Origin: Phytoamicus setariae
GTDB taxonomy: Bacteria > Pseudomonadota > Alphaproteobacteria > Rhizobiales > Rhizobiaceae
Assembly (NCBI RefSeq): GCF_016722925.1
Contig: NZ_JAEQNC010000012.1
Location: 62,001-126,000 of the forward strand
Reading direction: 5' to 3'
DNA: 64,000 nucleotides
The translations under genes and the position numbers were made by a program. The notes beneath the pieces were generated by a model. That model was given only the letters and a program-made list of their open reading frames with translations. It did not search any database and had not been told where the DNA came from. Positions 17,237-26,790 of this stretch are shown here, one piece after another. Position 1 is the stretch's first letter; every line of letters starts with the position of its first letter.

Positions 17237-19297
17237 TTAGGTGGCAAAATTCGAATTGCCCTGTCCCTGGACGTAGCAGACCGTGCGCGCGGCATCGGCC
17301 ACGCGCCTGGCATTGGGGATCAGATCCCGTTCGAGATTGGCGTTGTAGGGCATAGGCACATCGTCCATGCCGACACGAAGAACCGGGGCGTCGAGATCGT
17401 CGAACGCCTGTTCCATGATCTGGGCCGAGATTTCCGCCCCGAAGCCGTGGGTCTTCCAGCCCTCGGTGACAACCACGCAACGGTTGGTCTTGCGGACGGA
17501 GTCAAGGATGGTCGGCATATCCAACGGCCGCAGCGTCCGCGGATCGATGACCTCCGCCTCAATGCCCTGTCGGGCAAGTTCCTTGGCCGCGGCGAGCGCC
17601 ACATCGACCATGGCCATGGTGGCAACGATCGTCACGTGACTGCCCTCGCGGCGGATCTTCGCCTTGCCGATCGGCAGGCGATAGCGCTGCTCCGGCACCG
17701 GGCCATTGCTCATCTGATAAAGCAGCTTGTGTTCGATAAAGACGACCGGATTGTTGTCCTCGATCGCCGCAGCCAGCAGGCCCTTGGCGTCGTAGGGATT
17801 GGACGGACCAATCACCACCAGTCCGGGCACATGCGCAAACCAGCTTTCCAGCGACTGCGAATGCTGCGCGCCGAGGCGGATGCCGCCGCCCTGCGGGCCT
17901 CGTATCACCAGCGGGATGGCAATTTCCCCGCCGAGCATGAAGCGCAGCTTGGCGGCCTGGTTGACGATTGCGTCCATCATATGCGTGATGAAATCGAAGA
18001 ACTGCACTTCGACGATCGGCCGCATACCGGTCATTGCCGCACCGACTGCGGCATTGGCCAGCACGTTTTCCGAGATCGGCGTGTCGCGCACCCGGCTCGC
18101 GCCATGGGCTTCCTGCAGGCCTTTGGTAGCGGCGAACAGACCGCCGATCCGGCCGACATCCTCGCCCATGACAAGAACCGAGGGATCGCGGGCAAGTTCC
18201 TGATCCATCGCCTCGCGTACGGCCTCGACATAGCCGAGCATGCGGCTGCCCGGATCGGGCTCGCCCATGTCGGGCAAAAGCGGCGCTGTGACCGAGGGAA
18301 AGAGAATGGCCGATGTCGGCTCGGCCGCGGCTTCCGCAATGCTGACGCAGGCATCGATCTCCAGAGCCACGCCGGCCTTAATTTCATCCAGCCGCATCGC
18401 ATTCACTTGCCGCTCGGCCAGCACCTCGCCAAGTTGCCTGATTGGATCCTTCTGGTTCAGCCAGAGGTCTTCCTCCTCCACCGGCCGATAGCGCGGCAGG
18501 TTGGTGCGCATCGAATGGTCGCCCCAGCGATAGGTCATCGCCTCGATCAGGCTTGGCCCCGCCCCCGCGCGCGCCCGGGTCACCGCGCGGCTTGTGGCTT
18601 CGAGCACGCTCAGCACGTCGTTGCCGTCGATTGTCTCGCCGGGAATGCCATAGGATGCGGCGCGCCTTGAAATTTCCGGCACGGCGGACGCTTCGGCAAC
18701 ACCAAGCGAGAGGCCGTAGCGGTTGTTCTCACACAGGAAAATGACAGGCAGCTTCCAGAGGGCAGCGAGATTGAGCGCCTCGTGAAAGATGCCCTCGTTG
18801 GCGGCCCCATCTCCGAAGAAGGCGACGGTCACCTGCTTGCTGCCGCGAATATCGGACGACAGCGCCGCACCCGTGCCGATACCAAGGCCGGCGCCGACGA
18901 TGCCGTTGGCGCCCAGAATGCCATGCTTCATCGAAGCAATATGCATCGAGCCGCCCATGCCATGGCCATAGCCGGTGTCCTTGCCAAACAGTTCGGCCAT
19001 CATCGACCCGAGATCGGCGCCCTTGGCGATGCAATGACCATGGCCGCGATGATTGGAGACGATATAGTCGTCTGCCGCCAATGCGGCGCAAGCTCCAACT
19101 GCAACCGCCTCCTGGCCGATACAGGAATGTGCAGTGCCTTTGATGATACCCTTCTTGAAGAGTTCGGTTGCCCGCTCCTCAAACAGCCGGATGCGCCAGA
19201 GCTCCTTGTAGAAGCGCTCCAGCACCTCCGTGTCCGGCCCCGGCGCGACTTCGCCTGCCGGTTTGGTCGACCGGGACCTGGGGACGGCATTCTTCAT
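17237..19297 (-). CDS. Fused alpha-beta E1 component of a 2-oxoacid/acetoin-type dehydrogenase (TPP enzyme)
   Basis: 686 residues. The ATG at 19297 overlaps the stop of the SDR gene (ATGA), which is why it is preferred over longer frames. The alpha half has GHGMGGSMHI (111-120) and the thiamine-diphosphate motif GDGAANEGIFHEAL ending at CENN (162-192). The beta half starts near residue 355 (YVEAVREAMDQEL) and has VLVMGEDVG, FFDFITHMMDAIVNQAAK and GPQGGGIRLGAQHSQ. Decarboxylation of a 2-oxoacid, or cleavage of acetoin, and acyl transfer to lipoamide would be expected, but no E2 or E3 gene is nearby. It sits with two SDRs, suggesting oxidation of a hydroxyketone or hydroxyacid before this step. 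Confidence 0.9.
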   Translation of the reverse strand: MKNAVPRSRSTKPAGEVAPGPDTEVLERFYKELWRIRLFEERATELFKKGIIKGTAHSCIGQEAVAVGACAALAADDYIVSNHRGHGHCIAKGADLGSMMAELFGKDTGYGHGMGGSMHIASMKHGILGANGIVGAGLGIGTGAALSSDIRGSKQVTVAFFGDGAANEGIFHEALNLAALWKLPVIFLCENNRYGLSLGVAEASAVPEISRRAASYGIPGETIDGNDVLSVLEATSRAVTRARAGAGPSLIEAMTYRWGDHSMRTNLPRYRPVEEEDLWLNQKDPIRQLGEVLAERQVNAMRLDEIKAGVALEIDACVSIAEAAAEPTSAILFPSVTAPLLPDMGEPDPGSRMLGYVEAVREAMDQELARDPSVLVMGEDVGRIGGLFAATKGLQEAHGASRVRDTPISENVLANAAVGAAMTGMRPIVEVQFFDFITHMMDAIVNQAAKLRFMLGGEIAIPLVIRGPQGGGIRLGAQHSQSLESWFAHVPGLVVIGPSNPYDAKGLLAAAIEDNNPVVFIEHKLLYQMSNGPVPEQRYRLPIGKAKIRREGSHVTIVATMAMVDVALAAAKELARQGIEAEVIDPRTLRPLDMPTILDSVRKTNRCVVVTEGWKTHGFGAEISAQIMEQAFDDLDAPVLRVGMDDVPMPYNANLERDLIPNARRVADAARTVCYVQGQGNSNFAT

Positions 19298-20067
19298 GAG
19301 AACAGGCATCCACCGTTGACGTCGATGGTGGCGCCAGTGATGTAGGAGCTTTCCGGCGAGACAAGGAACTTGATCGCATCGGCGATTTCCGAAGGTTCGG
19401 CGGCGCGCTCGAGCGGGATCTTGTCCCATTCGATCTTCTTCATTTCCTCGAAGCTGATGTTGCGGTTCTGCGCTTCTTCCTTCAGCGCATTGAGGTGCAT
19501 GCTGGTCGCGACATTGCCCGGTGCCACGGTGTTAACGCGAATCTTGTCGCGGGCGAGTTCATCGGCCGCCGTGTGCGTCAGTGAGATCAGGCCGGCCTTT
19601 GAGGCGCAATAAGCGGCGAAGAAGCCGTGGCCACTCTTGCCATACCAGCTCGACACGGTGACGATCGCCGCACCCTTGGCTTCGCGCAGCGCCGGGATGA
19701 ATGTCTTCATCATCACCAGGTTGACGCGCAGGTTGATGTTCATCACCCGGTCCCATTCCCCGAGTTCCAGCGTCTCGATCGAACCGACCTTCTGCAGCAC
19801 GCCGGCGACCAGGGCTAGGCCCTTGAGCGGATGACCGATCTTGGCTACCGCGGTGGAGATGCCCTTGATCGACGCCTCGTCGGTAAGGTCGGCAACGACG
19901 CCGACGAAGGATTGACCTTCGCCCTTGTGGAGCGAGGCGGCAACCTCGTTGACGGCGTCAACCGCGTCGACGAGTACCAGCGACCAGCCGTCCGCAGCGA
20001 GTTTGTCGGCCGTTGCCCGGCCGATGCCGCCGGCAGCGCCTGTCAGGATTGCAGTCTTCCCGCTCAT
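19294..20067 (-). CDS. Short-chain dehydrogenase/reductase (first of pair)
   Basis: 257 residues. The ATG at 20067 overlaps the stop of the upstream SDR. The NAD(P) motif TGAAGGIG (9-16) is followed by VDA, a binding-strand acidic residue that favours NAD. The usual NAG is replaced by VAGVL. The catalytic Ser and YxxxK are in VSSWYG and YCASK. It should interconvert an alcohol and a ketone. Within the operon it is placed between another SDR and the TPP enzyme. Confidence 0.88.
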   Translation of the reverse strand: MSGKTAILTGAAGGIGRATADKLAADGWSLVLVDAVDAVNEVAASLHKGEGQSFVGVVADLTDEASIKGISTAVAKIGHPLKGLALVAGVLQKVGSIETLELGEWDRVMNINLRVNLVMMKTFIPALREAKGAAIVTVSSWYGKSGHGFFAAYCASKAGLISLTHTAADELARDKIRVNTVAPGNVATSMHLNALKEEAQNRNISFEEMKKIEWDKIPLERAAEPSEIADAIKFLVSPESSYITGATIDVNGGCLFS

Positions 20068-20852
20068 TGCAGCACCATCCCACCGTCGATAACCAACATC
20101 TGCCCTGTCATGTAGTCCGATCCCGCCGACCAGAGGAAGCGCACGGTACCGACCACGTCGCTCGGCTGCGCCACGCGACCCAGCAGGATCTGGCTTGCCA
20201 TCGAGGACATTGCCTCGCCCGGTTTGGAGCTCGCGCCCATCTTGTAGAGATCGTCGTCCAGTTTCTCCCACAGCGGCGTATCGACCACGCCAGGACCAAA
20301 GGCGTTCACGGTGATGCCCTTGCCGGCAAGCGCCCGGGCGCCGGCCTGGGTCAGGCTGATCACCGCCGCCTTGCTGGCGGAATAGGGTGCAAAATCGGGA
20401 AAACCCGTACGGCCGGCAATCGAGGCGGTATTGATGATCTTGCCCTTCGTACCATGTGCAATCATCGCCTTGGCAGCTTCCTGGATGCCGATCAGCACGC
20501 CCAGCGAATTGACTTCGATAATGTTGCGCCAGGTCTCCTCGGTGATTTCGAGAAAAGGCTCCGGCTTGTTGAAGCCGGCATTGTTGACCATGACGTTGAT
20601 CGATCCGAACAGCTTCTGGCATTCGGCGACAGCAGCGGCGACCTCGGCGCGTTTGGTGACATTGACCTTGGCGAAGGCGAATTTGCCGGGATGAGTCTTG
20701 TTGAGCTCCGCAACTGTCGCTTCGCCCGTCGCCGGATCCATGTCGGCGATCAACACGCCGAAACCGTCTTCTGCCAATGCTGCCGCGATTGCGCGGCCTA
20801 TGCCACGGGCGGCGCCGGTTACGATCGCGCCACCTTTTTCCGGATAAGCCAT
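20064..20852 (-). CDS. Short-chain dehydrogenase/reductase (second of pair)
   Basis: 262 residues, ATG at 20852 after GGAGGAAATGAA-like sequence. It has TGAARGIG (12-19), the NAG motif (VNNAGFNKPEP), Ser in NTASIAG and YSASK. The Asp at the end of the second strand (IADMD) points to NAD. It resembles the diacetyl/acetoin and sorbitol dehydrogenase branch, which would match the acetoin-type E1 downstream, but SDR substrate calls from sequence alone are weak. It overlaps the next SDR gene by four bases. Confidence 0.88.
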   Translation of the reverse strand: MAYPEKGGAIVTGAARGIGRAIAAALAEDGFGVLIADMDPATGEATVAELNKTHPGKFAFAKVNVTKRAEVAAAVAECQKLFGSINVMVNNAGFNKPEPFLEITEETWRNIIEVNSLGVLIGIQEAAKAMIAHGTKGKIINTASIAGRTGFPDFAPYSASKAAVISLTQAGARALAGKGITVNAFGPGVVDTPLWEKLDDDLYKMGASSKPGEAMSSMASQILLGRVAQPSDVVGTVRFLWSAGSDYMTGQMLVIDGGMVLQ

Positions 20853-20863
20853 TTCATTTCCTC

Positions 20864-21844
20864 CTAGGATGCTGTTTGCTTGATTGTGCCGCGGATTCCG
20901 GATCGGGACCCGCCGCGTTTTCTGAGCCAGTAATCGAGAAGCAGCATGGCGAGCAGGATGCCGCCGATGACGATGCTCTCGAACGAACCGGCGATGCCGC
21001 CGAGCGAGACGGCGGTGGAAACCAGCCGAATGATCAGCGCGCCGATCAGGACGTTGACGACGGTGCCGCGGCCACCTTCGAGCGGCACGCCGCCCACCAC
21101 CGCCGCCGTTATGCCGGCCAACAGGAAACTCTCGAAGCCAAGGCCCGACGCCGAGCCCGAACGCACAGCTGCGAGAATTCCCGCGAGTGCGCCGAGCAAC
21201 GCCGAGCCGGCGAAAGCGACCATGTAGATCCGTGTCGTGTTAACACCGGAGCCGCGGGCACGCTCGGCATGGCCACCCACCGCATACATCGACAGGCCTG
21301 TCGTCGTGTAGCGCATCAGCACGCCGACGATAATGACAACGAAGATGCCGATCAGCCCGAGGACGGTGACGGGCCCGATGCGCGCGACCAGCGCGTCGGA
21401 GACCCAGAAGAGGTCGCCCGGGAGGATGGCGGGGCGCTGCGGCGCCATGACGAGAGCCAATCCCCGCAGGCCGATCAGCGTGCAGACTGTGAGAACCATG
21501 GAATTGATGCCGGTGCGGCCGATGATATAGCCGATACCGGCGCCATAGATCGCCGCGACACCGAGTGCAACGACGATGCCGAGCAACAGCGAGACGCCGG
21601 CGATCTTGAGCGCGATGATTGCCGCCACTGCCGCGACGGAGGCGATCGACAGGTCGAGCTGACCGACAACCATTGTTAGCATTATACCCGCGCCGACAAG
21701 CGCGATCAGGCCGACATTTTCGACCACCGAGGACGCCGTTGCGACCGAAGCGAAACCGGGAATGATGAGGCAAAGTCCTACCGCGAGGACGATGCAGATC
21801 GCGATGCGGCCGTGAAAACCGGTGTCCATCTTGAGACCGCTCAT
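20864..21844 (-). CDS. Ribose/xylose-type ABC transporter permease
   Basis: 326 residues with about eight to ten hydrophobic segments of the BPD_transp_2 family. GIMLTMVVGQLDLSIASVAA matches the conserved GIDLSVG-like region of RbsC proteins, and GGVPLEGGRGTVVNVLIGAL matches the second conserved block. It forms part of the inner-membrane channel with the permease at 21841. Two separate permeases with one RbsA-like ATPase is the layout seen in some autoinducer-2, rhamnose and erythritol systems, so an unusual sugar or polyol is possible. Confidence 0.92.
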   Translation of the reverse strand: MSGLKMDTGFHGRIAICIVLAVGLCLIIPGFASVATASSVVENVGLIALVGAGIMLTMVVGQLDLSIASVAAVAAIIALKIAGVSLLLGIVVALGVAAIYGAGIGYIIGRTGINSMVLTVCTLIGLRGLALVMAPQRPAILPGDLFWVSDALVARIGPVTVLGLIGIFVVIIVGVLMRYTTTGLSMYAVGGHAERARGSGVNTTRIYMVAFAGSALLGALAGILAAVRSGSASGLGFESFLLAGITAAVVGGVPLEGGRGTVVNVLIGALIIRLVSTAVSLGGIAGSFESIVIGGILLAMLLLDYWLRKRGGSRSGIRGTIKQTAS

Positions 21845-22836
21845 TTGCCGCGCTCCTTCATCAGGGTGATGGTGAGCAGCACGGCGCCGGCCAATATACC
21901 CTTGGCGAGTTCACGCATGCCGGCATCGATGCCAAGCAGGAGCATGATATTGCTGAGCATGGTGAGCACAATGGCCCCAAGACCGGCCCGCCACAATTGA
22001 CCTTCCCCGCCCTGGATGGCGATGCCGCCGACCAGGATCGCCGCCACGACATCGATGGTCAGCCCGCGGAACATGTCGCTCTTTGCCTGCGACACCTGGC
22101 CGACCACAAGGATACCGACCACTGCCGCCAGAAGGCCGGCGATGACAAAGGCGATGATAACGATGCGCTTCGTCGGGATGCCGATCAGTTCGGCCGCCTT
22201 GTCGTTGGCGCCGGTCAGCACGATCTGCCGGCCGAGCGTCGTGCGGCTGAGGAACCACGTGCCGACAGCCACCAGCACCAGAAAGATCAGCGCCTGGTTC
22301 GGGATGCCTAAGGTCAGGCCACCGCCGATCGATGCCATCGGGTTGTCGGAGAGTGTCAGGGTGCGGTTGTCTGCGAGCCAGACCACGACGCCGAAAAGGA
22401 CCGAACCGAAAGCAAGCGTGGTGACGATCGGGTTCAGCCCCCGCGACACCAGATAGCCCTGGACGAAACCCAGAATGGCGGCGAGCACAAAGACGGCGAA
22501 AAGGGCGACAGCAAGCGGCATGCCGGCGAGGATAAGCGCGGCAAAGACGAAGGCCGCGGTCATCGCTTGCTGCTCCACAGCCAGGCTCACGAAGCGACCA
22601 CAAATGGTAATAGCCGCCGTGCCGATTGCTGCGATGCCGGTGATTGCCGAGGCTTGCACGACAGCAATCAGGTTTGGCGCCGTCGCAAAACCGCGAACCG
22701 AGACAGCCGCGATGAGGCCGATGACGATGACCGGGATGAAGGGCGATAGCGGCCCCAGCCGATCCCAACGCAAGCCTGCAACACCGGGAATTTTGACCGT
22801 CGGCTCCTGCCCCGAATTGCTCGAATTAATGGACAT
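21841..22836 (-). CDS. Ribose/xylose-type ABC transporter permease
   Basis: 331 residues, ATG at 22836 inside the end of the ATPase gene (11-base overlap). Hydrophobic segments and the conserved blocks SLAVEQQAMTAAFVFA, RGLNPIVTTLAFGS and GGIAIQGGEGQLWRAGLGAI identify the BPD_transp_2 family. It has a cytoplasmic N-terminus of about 30 residues. It pairs with the permease at 20864. The gene overlap and the four-base overlap with the next gene imply coupled translation. Confidence 0.92.
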   Translation of the reverse strand: MSINSSNSGQEPTVKIPGVAGLRWDRLGPLSPFIPVIVIGLIAAVSVRGFATAPNLIAVVQASAITGIAAIGTAAITICGRFVSLAVEQQAMTAAFVFAALILAGMPLAVALFAVFVLAAILGFVQGYLVSRGLNPIVTTLAFGSVLFGVVVWLADNRTLTLSDNPMASIGGGLTLGIPNQALIFLVLVAVGTWFLSRTTLGRQIVLTGANDKAAELIGIPTKRIVIIAFVIAGLLAAVVGILVVGQVSQAKSDMFRGLTIDVVAAILVGGIAIQGGEGQLWRAGLGAIVLTMLSNIMLLLGIDAGMRELAKGILAGAVLLTITLMKERGK

Positions 22837-24319
22837 CGGACGCTCCGTGCGTTATCAGCGTCACGAGGCTGTTGCGATCAAGCTCTCCCGCCGCAGCCGT
22901 GCGAACCAGCTTGTGGTCATGGAAGACGAAGACGCGTTCTGCAAAGCCGAGAACCTCGTCAAGATCGGTGCTGGCAATCAGGATGGTCAGTCCGTCGTCG
23001 GCAAGCGAGCGCAGCAGGGCGTAGATTTCGGCGCGGGCGCCGACATCGACGCCACGCGTCGGCTCTTCGAGCAACATCAGGCGCGGATGGCGCGACAGCC
23101 ATTTGCCGATGGATACCTTCTGCGCATTGCCACCTGAAAGAGATCTCACCTTGCGCTGGCGATAAGCGGGAACGATCGTCATGCGATCGGCGATGTTTTC
23201 GACGCCGCGGCTCAGCACCTTTTCGTTGGTGAGCTTCAACAGGCCGCGCGAGGCGAGATGCGGGGCAGAAAGCGACTCCCAGACCGGCCGGTCATGGAAG
23301 AAACCGTCGAACTGGCGATCATCGGAGCAATAGGCGATGCCTGCTCCGGCCCGTTCGGTGCTGCTTTTGGCGGCCAGAAGCACACCATTGATCTGGATGC
23401 CGCCGGCTTCCAGCGCAACGCGTCCCGCCACCGCGCGAAGCGGCTCTACGAAACCGCTGCCCAACTGGCCACATGTTGCCACGATCTCCCCTACCCGCAC
23501 GCCGATGCTGACGGGAGCGGCAAGGTCCGCCGTCTTGACAGCATCGAGTTGCAGAGCCATCGGCCGATCGTCGGCTGCGGCTGACCGCCTTTCCGGAAAA
23601 AGCTGCTCCAGTTCGCGGCCGATCATGGCCTGGACGATGCGGGGAATACCGGCGTCCTTGACCGCAAACTCGTCCGCCAGCTTGCCATTGCGCAGCACCA
23701 CCGCCTGATCGCAAATTTCGTCAAGTTCGTTCAACCGGTGCGTGATGTAGAGAACGATATTTCCTTCCTTCGCCAATCTGCGGACGGCCTGGTGCACCAG
23801 GTCGATGTCGCGATCGGCCAAAGCCGCGCTCGGCTCATCGAGCACGAGCACACTTGCCTTCTGCGAGAGCATCCGGGCGATTTCCACGAGCTGGCGCTCA
23901 CCGATCGACAAGTCGGAAACTGGTGTATCGGGATCGAGATCGGCAAGGCCGAGACGGGCAAGGTAGACCTGGCAATCCTTGGCAGCCTTTCGGCGGCTGA
24001 GCCAGCCGCCGCCAGCGGCGAGCATGAAATTCTCCGCGACGGTCAAATTCGGCAGAACGCTGATTTCCTGCTGCACGACCGCGACGCCGGCGCGACGCGC
24101 CCTATCCGGCGTGGAAAGATCCACAGCAGTGCCATCAACGGTGATCGTCCCGCTGGTCGGCACGACGAGGCCGGACAGAATCTTCACAAGCGTGGACTTG
24201 CCCGCGCCGTTTTCGCCAAGAAGAGCGGTAACGCTACCACGCCCGGCCGAAAAACTTACATTCGACAGGGCGTGAATCGGTCCATAGGACTTCGAAACTC
24301 CGCTCATCGCCAACATCAT
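22826..24319 (-). CDS. Sugar ABC transporter ATP-binding protein (RbsA/MglA type)
   Basis: 497 residues with two nucleotide-binding domains. The first has Walker A GENGAGKST (35-43), signature LSIGERQLVEIARM and Walker B VLVLDEPSAAL. The second, as usual in this family, has a degenerate Walker A (GQLGSGFVEPLRAV) but a good signature LSGGNAQKVSIGKWL and LLEEPTRGVDVGA. It drives import through the two permeases downstream. The ATG at 24319 begins MMLAMSGVSKSYG. An A/G-rich site precedes it. Confidence 0.93.
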   Translation of the reverse strand: MMLAMSGVSKSYGPIHALSNVSFSAGRGSVTALLGENGAGKSTLVKILSGLVVPTSGTITVDGTAVDLSTPDRARRAGVAVVQQEISVLPNLTVAENFMLAAGGGWLSRRKAAKDCQVYLARLGLADLDPDTPVSDLSIGERQLVEIARMLSQKASVLVLDEPSAALADRDIDLVHQAVRRLAKEGNIVLYITHRLNELDEICDQAVVLRNGKLADEFAVKDAGIPRIVQAMIGRELEQLFPERRSAAADDRPMALQLDAVKTADLAAPVSIGVRVGEIVATCGQLGSGFVEPLRAVAGRVALEAGGIQINGVLLAAKSSTERAGAGIAYCSDDRQFDGFFHDRPVWESLSAPHLASRGLLKLTNEKVLSRGVENIADRMTIVPAYRQRKVRSLSGGNAQKVSIGKWLSRHPRLMLLEEPTRGVDVGARAEIYALLRSLADDGLTILIASTDLDEVLGFAERVFVFHDHKLVRTAAAGELDRNSLVTLITHGASDVH

Positions 24320-24422
24320 CGTTATCCTAAATCAAAGAAGAAAGGGGGAGCCGGCCACTGACCTCGGTCGCGAGGCCCGCTCTCATTTTATGAGCCCGGC
24401 GCGTTGCCGGACGCGCCAGTCA

Positions 24423-25541
24423 TCAATAGACGCAATGATCGTTGAAGGTCTGACCCCAGAGCTTGAAGTTGTTCAGTACGTCGCCTGCCTTGGCCGGATC
24501 ATTGCCGACAACCACCTGCGGGTTGGGAATGATGTTGACCTTGCTCGGGGCAAAATTGAACTCCGGCCGGGCATCCGTGGTATCGGGGGCGACATATTCG
24601 CCATCCTTGACCTGCTTGCCATATTCGAAATAGCGCGCCACGACATTGATCGAGAACCAGCCCTCGAGACCGGCCGCCTGGACGCCCGTTGCGAATTCCT
24701 TGGCGGTGCCGATCGCGGAAATGTCGGCAATGCAGGTGGCGCTGACGAGATAGACATCCTTGCCTGGAGTCAGCCCTGCTTCCTCGAGCGCCTTGACCGC
24801 GCCGGTCACCGGACCGTCCGACATGCCGTAGACGAAATCGATGCCGCCGTCGCGGATGCTCGGGATCAGCTGGCTCATAGCCTTGTAGCCGCTGGCGTTG
24901 TCGAAGCCCGCGAACTCCGTTCCGACGATGGTGAAGGGCTTGTCCTTGGTCGCATCCTTGAAGCCGGCCTCGCGGTCATCGCCGGCCGAATAGCCTGGAA
25001 TGAACTTGAGGATCACCATGTTGCCGCCGTCTCCGTGCAACGTGTTGCCCGCCTTGACGAAAGCGTCGCGTGCCTCGATTGCATTTTTTGCAGCAATCTG
25101 CCCGTTGAAGAAGTCGTTGACGCCGGCATAGGCGACGACGAGATCCTTGGCCTCGGGCTGGACGCCCTGATTGACCTGGAACACGGGCACGCCGCTGCGG
25201 CTCAGACGATTGAGGGTCGCCAGTCCCGCCTGGTTGTCGGCCGGCCACCAGACGTAGGCGAGGGGTTGTTCGGGCATGCCGAGACGTTGCTGCGCCTGCG
25301 CATCCTGCTCGGTCTGGTCGAAATTGTTTTCGATTACCGTCAGCTTGTAGTTGCCTTCCTTGGCACTCTGCTCGGCGCCGCGGATCCATTGCGCCAGATA
25401 GGCGTTGCTGCGGCTCGGCATCAGCACGACGATTTCCTTGCCCTCACCGTCCAGCGTGCCATCCGGCTCCTGAGCAAGCGCTGGAGCGGCAAACGACATT
25501 GCAAGACCCACATAGAGGGCGGTCTGCGTATGAAACTTCAT
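24423..25541 (-). CDS. Sugar ABC transporter periplasmic binding protein
   Basis: 372 residues, ATG at 25541 behind GGGAGGAAACC. A Sec signal peptide is clear (MKFHTQTALYVGLAMSFAAP, cleavage near ALAQ). The mature protein is a type-I periplasmic binding protein (Peripla_BP_4): KEIVVLMPSRSNAYLAQWIRG, VYGMSDGPVTGAV and the GLTPGKDVYLV strand. The ligand is probably a sugar or polyol. It is the first gene of the operon under the promoter/operator at 25566-25600. Confidence 0.92.
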   Translation of the reverse strand: MKFHTQTALYVGLAMSFAAPALAQEPDGTLDGEGKEIVVLMPSRSNAYLAQWIRGAEQSAKEGNYKLTVIENNFDQTEQDAQAQQRLGMPEQPLAYVWWPADNQAGLATLNRLSRSGVPVFQVNQGVQPEAKDLVVAYAGVNDFFNGQIAAKNAIEARDAFVKAGNTLHGDGGNMVILKFIPGYSAGDDREAGFKDATKDKPFTIVGTEFAGFDNASGYKAMSQLIPSIRDGGIDFVYGMSDGPVTGAVKALEEAGLTPGKDVYLVSATCIADISAIGTAKEFATGVQAAGLEGWFSINVVARYFEYGKQVKDGEYVAPDTTDARPEFNFAPSKVNIIPNPQVVVGNDPAKAGDVLNNFKLWGQTFNDHCVY

Positions 25542-25565
25542 GGTTTCCTCCCAAGAATTACGGTT

Positions 25566-25593
25566 AGTCTAGTTAGGTTCACTCTCTTGTCAA
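25566..25593 (-). promoter_or_regulatory. Promoter of the binding-protein operon
   Basis: On the minus strand a perfect TTGACA (25593-25588) is followed, 16 bases on, by TAGACT (25571-25566). The -35 hexamer overlaps the operator, so repressor binding would block RNA polymerase directly. Confidence 0.7.
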
Positions 25594-25600
25594 TCGATTG
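25591..25600. promoter_or_regulatory. LacI-type operator before the binding-protein gene
   Basis: The CAATCGATTG core, extended to TGCAATC on one side. It overlaps the -35 hexamer of the promoter above and lies between the lacI gene and the operon it probably controls. Confidence 0.75.
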
Positions 25601-25700
25601 CATAAAATGTGTCGAAATTTTTTCTTCGAGCGATTATGTGTAGTTTTTTTGATTTTCAACTGGACCCGAGCAGCCAGGCGCACTGCCTTTTCAAGCAGAC

Positions 25701-26732
25701 CTACGACGAGGCCCGGACGAGAAGCGATGGTGAAAATACGCTGGTTTTCCAGGCGTAATCCCGGTTTTCAATGAGGTTGCTCACCAGGCGCGCGGCATGC
25801 CTGCCCACCTCGACGGTGGGATAATCAACCGTGCTGAGCGGAATCGCCAGGACACGTGAAATCTGCGTGTTGTTGAAGCCGACGATGGCAAAGTCTTCAG
25901 GACAGCGAAAGCCGCCCGATCGCAAGTCCTCCACCAGGCCAATCGCGATGGAATCGTTGTGGGCAAAGATCGCCGTCGGGCGCGGTGATGCGTTGAGAAT
26001 CGATGCAAAGCTGTCACGACCTTCCTGGGTCGTGGCATTCCTGACGATCAGCGACGACGGAACCTCGACGAGCCCCGACTGCTTGCAGACATGTGAAAAG
26101 CCAAGGGCGCGATTGCGAAACGTCGCCGCCGCAACGGGGCCTTGTACCTGACACACATACTTGTGGCCACGGGCTGCAAAATGGGCAGCAACCATGGCGC
26201 CGCCGGCTTGATCATCACAAAGTGCCGAAGGCAGATCGATGCCCCGAATGCTACGGATTGCCAGAACAATGGGCACTTGTTCAGCGGCCGAACGCAGGAT
26301 ATCGGCTTGATCGTCGCTCGCGGCAAGCGAAATGATGGCATCCACCCGCCGCGACAGAAACCGGTGAAGCAGATCTCGCGTCGCAGACAGATCATCACGC
26401 GTTTCGCCGATAAGGGGTGTGATGTTGGGCAGGCCGGTGCCGTGCAGTTCCGCCATGATCTGGCGCAGCACGGTGATGAAAATCTCGTTCTCGAGGTCGG
26501 AGACGATGATGCCGACAGTATCGGTGCGCCCCTTGCGCAACGCCGCAGCCGTCAAATCGGTCCGGTACCCGAGTTTCATTGCTGCTTCACGCACACGAAG
26601 CCGCGTTTCCAGGCCGACGAGATGGGACTTATCCTCGCTAAGCGCCCGCGATACGGTCGAGCGGTCGAGGTTCAGCGCCTCAGCGAGTTCCTTCATGTTC
26701 GGCCGCGAACTGCGGCTGCTGTCCTTCTTCAC
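25701..26732 (-). CDS. LacI-family transcriptional repressor
   Basis: 343 residues from a GTG at 26732, chosen because GGAGGAG sits five bases upstream; the longer frame from 26819 would include the operator and promoter. The helix-turn-helix NMKELAEALNLDRSTVSRAL (12-31) and hinge region are typical, followed by a sugar-binding-protein-like effector domain (DTVGIIVSDLENEIF, IFAHNDSIAIGLVEDLRSGG, FAIVGFNN). It should bind the CAATCGATTG palindromes in this window and be released by an inducer derived from the transported compound. It is transcribed away from the dehydrogenase at 26925, with an operator between them. Confidence 0.92.
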   Translation of the reverse strand: MKKDSSRSSRPNMKELAEALNLDRSTVSRALSEDKSHLVGLETRLRVREAAMKLGYRTDLTAAALRKGRTDTVGIIVSDLENEIFITVLRQIMAELHGTGLPNITPLIGETRDDLSATRDLLHRFLSRRVDAIISLAASDDQADILRSAAEQVPIVLAIRSIRGIDLPSALCDDQAGGAMVAAHFAARGHKYVCQVQGPVAAATFRNRALGFSHVCKQSGLVEVPSSLIVRNATTQEGRDSFASILNASPRPTAIFAHNDSIAIGLVEDLRSGGFRCPEDFAIVGFNNTQISRVLAIPLSTVDYPTVEVGRHAARLVSNLIENRDYAWKTSVFSPSLLVRASS

Positions 26733-26790
26733 GAAGTCTCCTCCACGCTGAACACCGGCAAGCGCCTCCGCTCCGTCCAATGTGATCGGC

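Noticed and set aside
17447-18670. A 407-codon plus-strand frame
   Set aside because: Shadow of the fused E1 gene, rich in His/Arg as expected for an antisense frame.
19294-20622. A 442-codon minus-strand frame that could be read as one large SDR
   Set aside because: Its first 180 codons overlap the other SDR gene in a wrong frame. The true start at 20067 overlaps that gene's stop (ATGA).
24390-25643. A 417-codon plus-strand frame
   Set aside because: Antisense to the binding protein, which has a signal peptide and fold motifs.
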